From assembly GCA_946481615.1 (NCBI GenBank), contig CAMLOR010000009.1, positions 1 through 32,780 on the forward strand: a stretch of DNA of 32,780 bases, given 5' to 3'. Of this stretch, positions 32,402 through 32,780 are shown piece after piece. How positions within the stretch are numbered: position 1 is the stretch's first letter; the number at the start of each line of letters is the position of its first letter. The notes beneath the pieces were generated by a model. That model searched no databases, was not told the DNA's origin, and was given only the letters and a program-made list of their open reading frames with translations. The stretch comes from an uncultured Aquimonas sp. (GTDB lineage: Bacteria; Pseudomonadota; Gammaproteobacteria; Xanthomonadales; Xanthomonadaceae). Position numbers and translations under genes: made by a program.

Positions 32402-32780
32402 ATGGATTCCCACCGCCACAAGAAGCAGCTCGGCCAGCACTTCCTGCACGAAGCCGGCATCATCGCGAAGATCGTGCGCGCCATCGATCCGAAGCCCGGC
32501 GACCGCCTGGTCGAGATCGGGCCCGGCGCCGGCGCCATCACAATCCCGCTCCTGCAGCTGCACGGCGAACTCACCGTGATCGAATTCGATCGCGATCTGC
32601 TCGAGAACCTGCGCGCGCTCGGTCCCGGGCTCGCCATCGTGCATCGCGACGTGCTCGAGGTGGATTTCACGCAGCTCGCGGACGGCACGCCGATCCGCCT
32701 GGTCGGCAACCTGCCCTACAACATTTCCTCGCCCATCCTCTTCCACGCGCTCGAGCACGCCGCGGTGATCCGCGACATGC
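32402..32780 (+). CDS. rsmA: 16S rRNA (adenine1518/1519-N6)-dimethyltransferase, N-terminal part
   Basis: RsmA/KsgA dimethylates A1518 and A1519 near the 3' end of 16S rRNA late in 30S assembly. The 126 visible residues include KKQLGQHFLHE (the family opening), SAM motif I VEIGPGAGAITIPLL, motif II VIEFDRDL and the catalytic NLPYNISSPILF. The rest lies beyond the window. ATG 32402 is preceded by no Shine-Dalgarno; a -10 element lies 6 bp upstream. Divergent from the NCS2 permease across a repeat array. Confidence 0.97.
   Translation, partial: MDSHRHKKQLGQHFLHEAGIIAKIVRAIDPKPGDRLVEIGPGAGAITIPLLQLHGELTVIEFDRDLLENLRALGPGLAIVHRDVLEVDFTQLADGTPIRLVGNLPYNISSPILFHALEHAAVIRDM

Noticed and set aside
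30218..32758. An 846-aa minus-strand ORF spanning GST, NCS2 and the repeat array.
   Set aside because: It is the wrong frame of NCS2 and GST and reads through the tandem repeats into antisense rsmA.

Overview
This 32.8 kb window is GC-rich chromosomal DNA, most likely from a gammaproteobacterium of the Xanthomonadales (Lysobacter/Rhodanobacter/Dokdonella type). That placement is inference: it rests on the high GC3, a Lysobacter-style secreted S1 protease with pro-region, an Rnk homologue, clpB and rsmA/ksgA at the two edges, and frequent GTG starts. I saw no rRNA, tRNA, CRISPR array, transposase or phage integrase.

Layout. 1-953 (-): start of clpB, with a sigma-32-like promoter. 1098-4919 is an accessory stretch: a lone KAP-family P-loop NTPase of visibly lower GC, a 70-aa gene behind a strongly structured leader, and a winged-helix nucleotidyltransferase/HEPN pair with a compact, apparently autoregulated and near-leaderless promoter. 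4947-9448: a secreted protein with two PilN-like modules, arr (rifampin ADP-ribosyltransferase) divergent from a VOC protein, a DoxX-like protein, rnk with a terminator-like hairpin in its leader, and a hypothetical protein. 9540-16378: a secreted serine protease with its terminator, a YgjP-like metallopeptidase, an APC permease and a large secreted beta-propeller protein. 16460-19868: an RluA-type pseudouridine synthase preceded by a pentanucleotide tandem repeat, a LysR regulator divergent from a zinc-less MDR oxidoreductase, and a DUF3606-like protein.

19932-22910: a DUF2975 / small Xre / DUF2306 operon and a divergent MarR regulator / CPBP protease pair. 22907-26265 (-): a probable four-gene transcription unit made of a TPR-like/winged-helix regulator, a Vgb-like propeller, a DUF899 protein and a polytopic membrane protein. 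26414-29565 (+): two translationally coupled surface-protein genes, a CTERM-like tail-anchored protein and a collagen-like protein with about 70 Gly-X-Y triplets. 29613-31947 (-): a GST and an NCS2 permease. 31974-32377: a repeat array between NCS2 and rsmA. 32402-end (+): start of rsmA, which also looks leaderless.

Recurrent themes are compact regulation (operators inside promoters, two near-leaderless starts, a hairpin over a ribosome-binding site), three convergent gene pairs whose stop codons overlap in one tetramer, and short tandem repeats inside or next to genes. The best leads for something new are the KAP/leader-gene/NTase-HEPN cluster, the CTERM/collagen pair, the rnk leader and the repeat array abutting rsmA.
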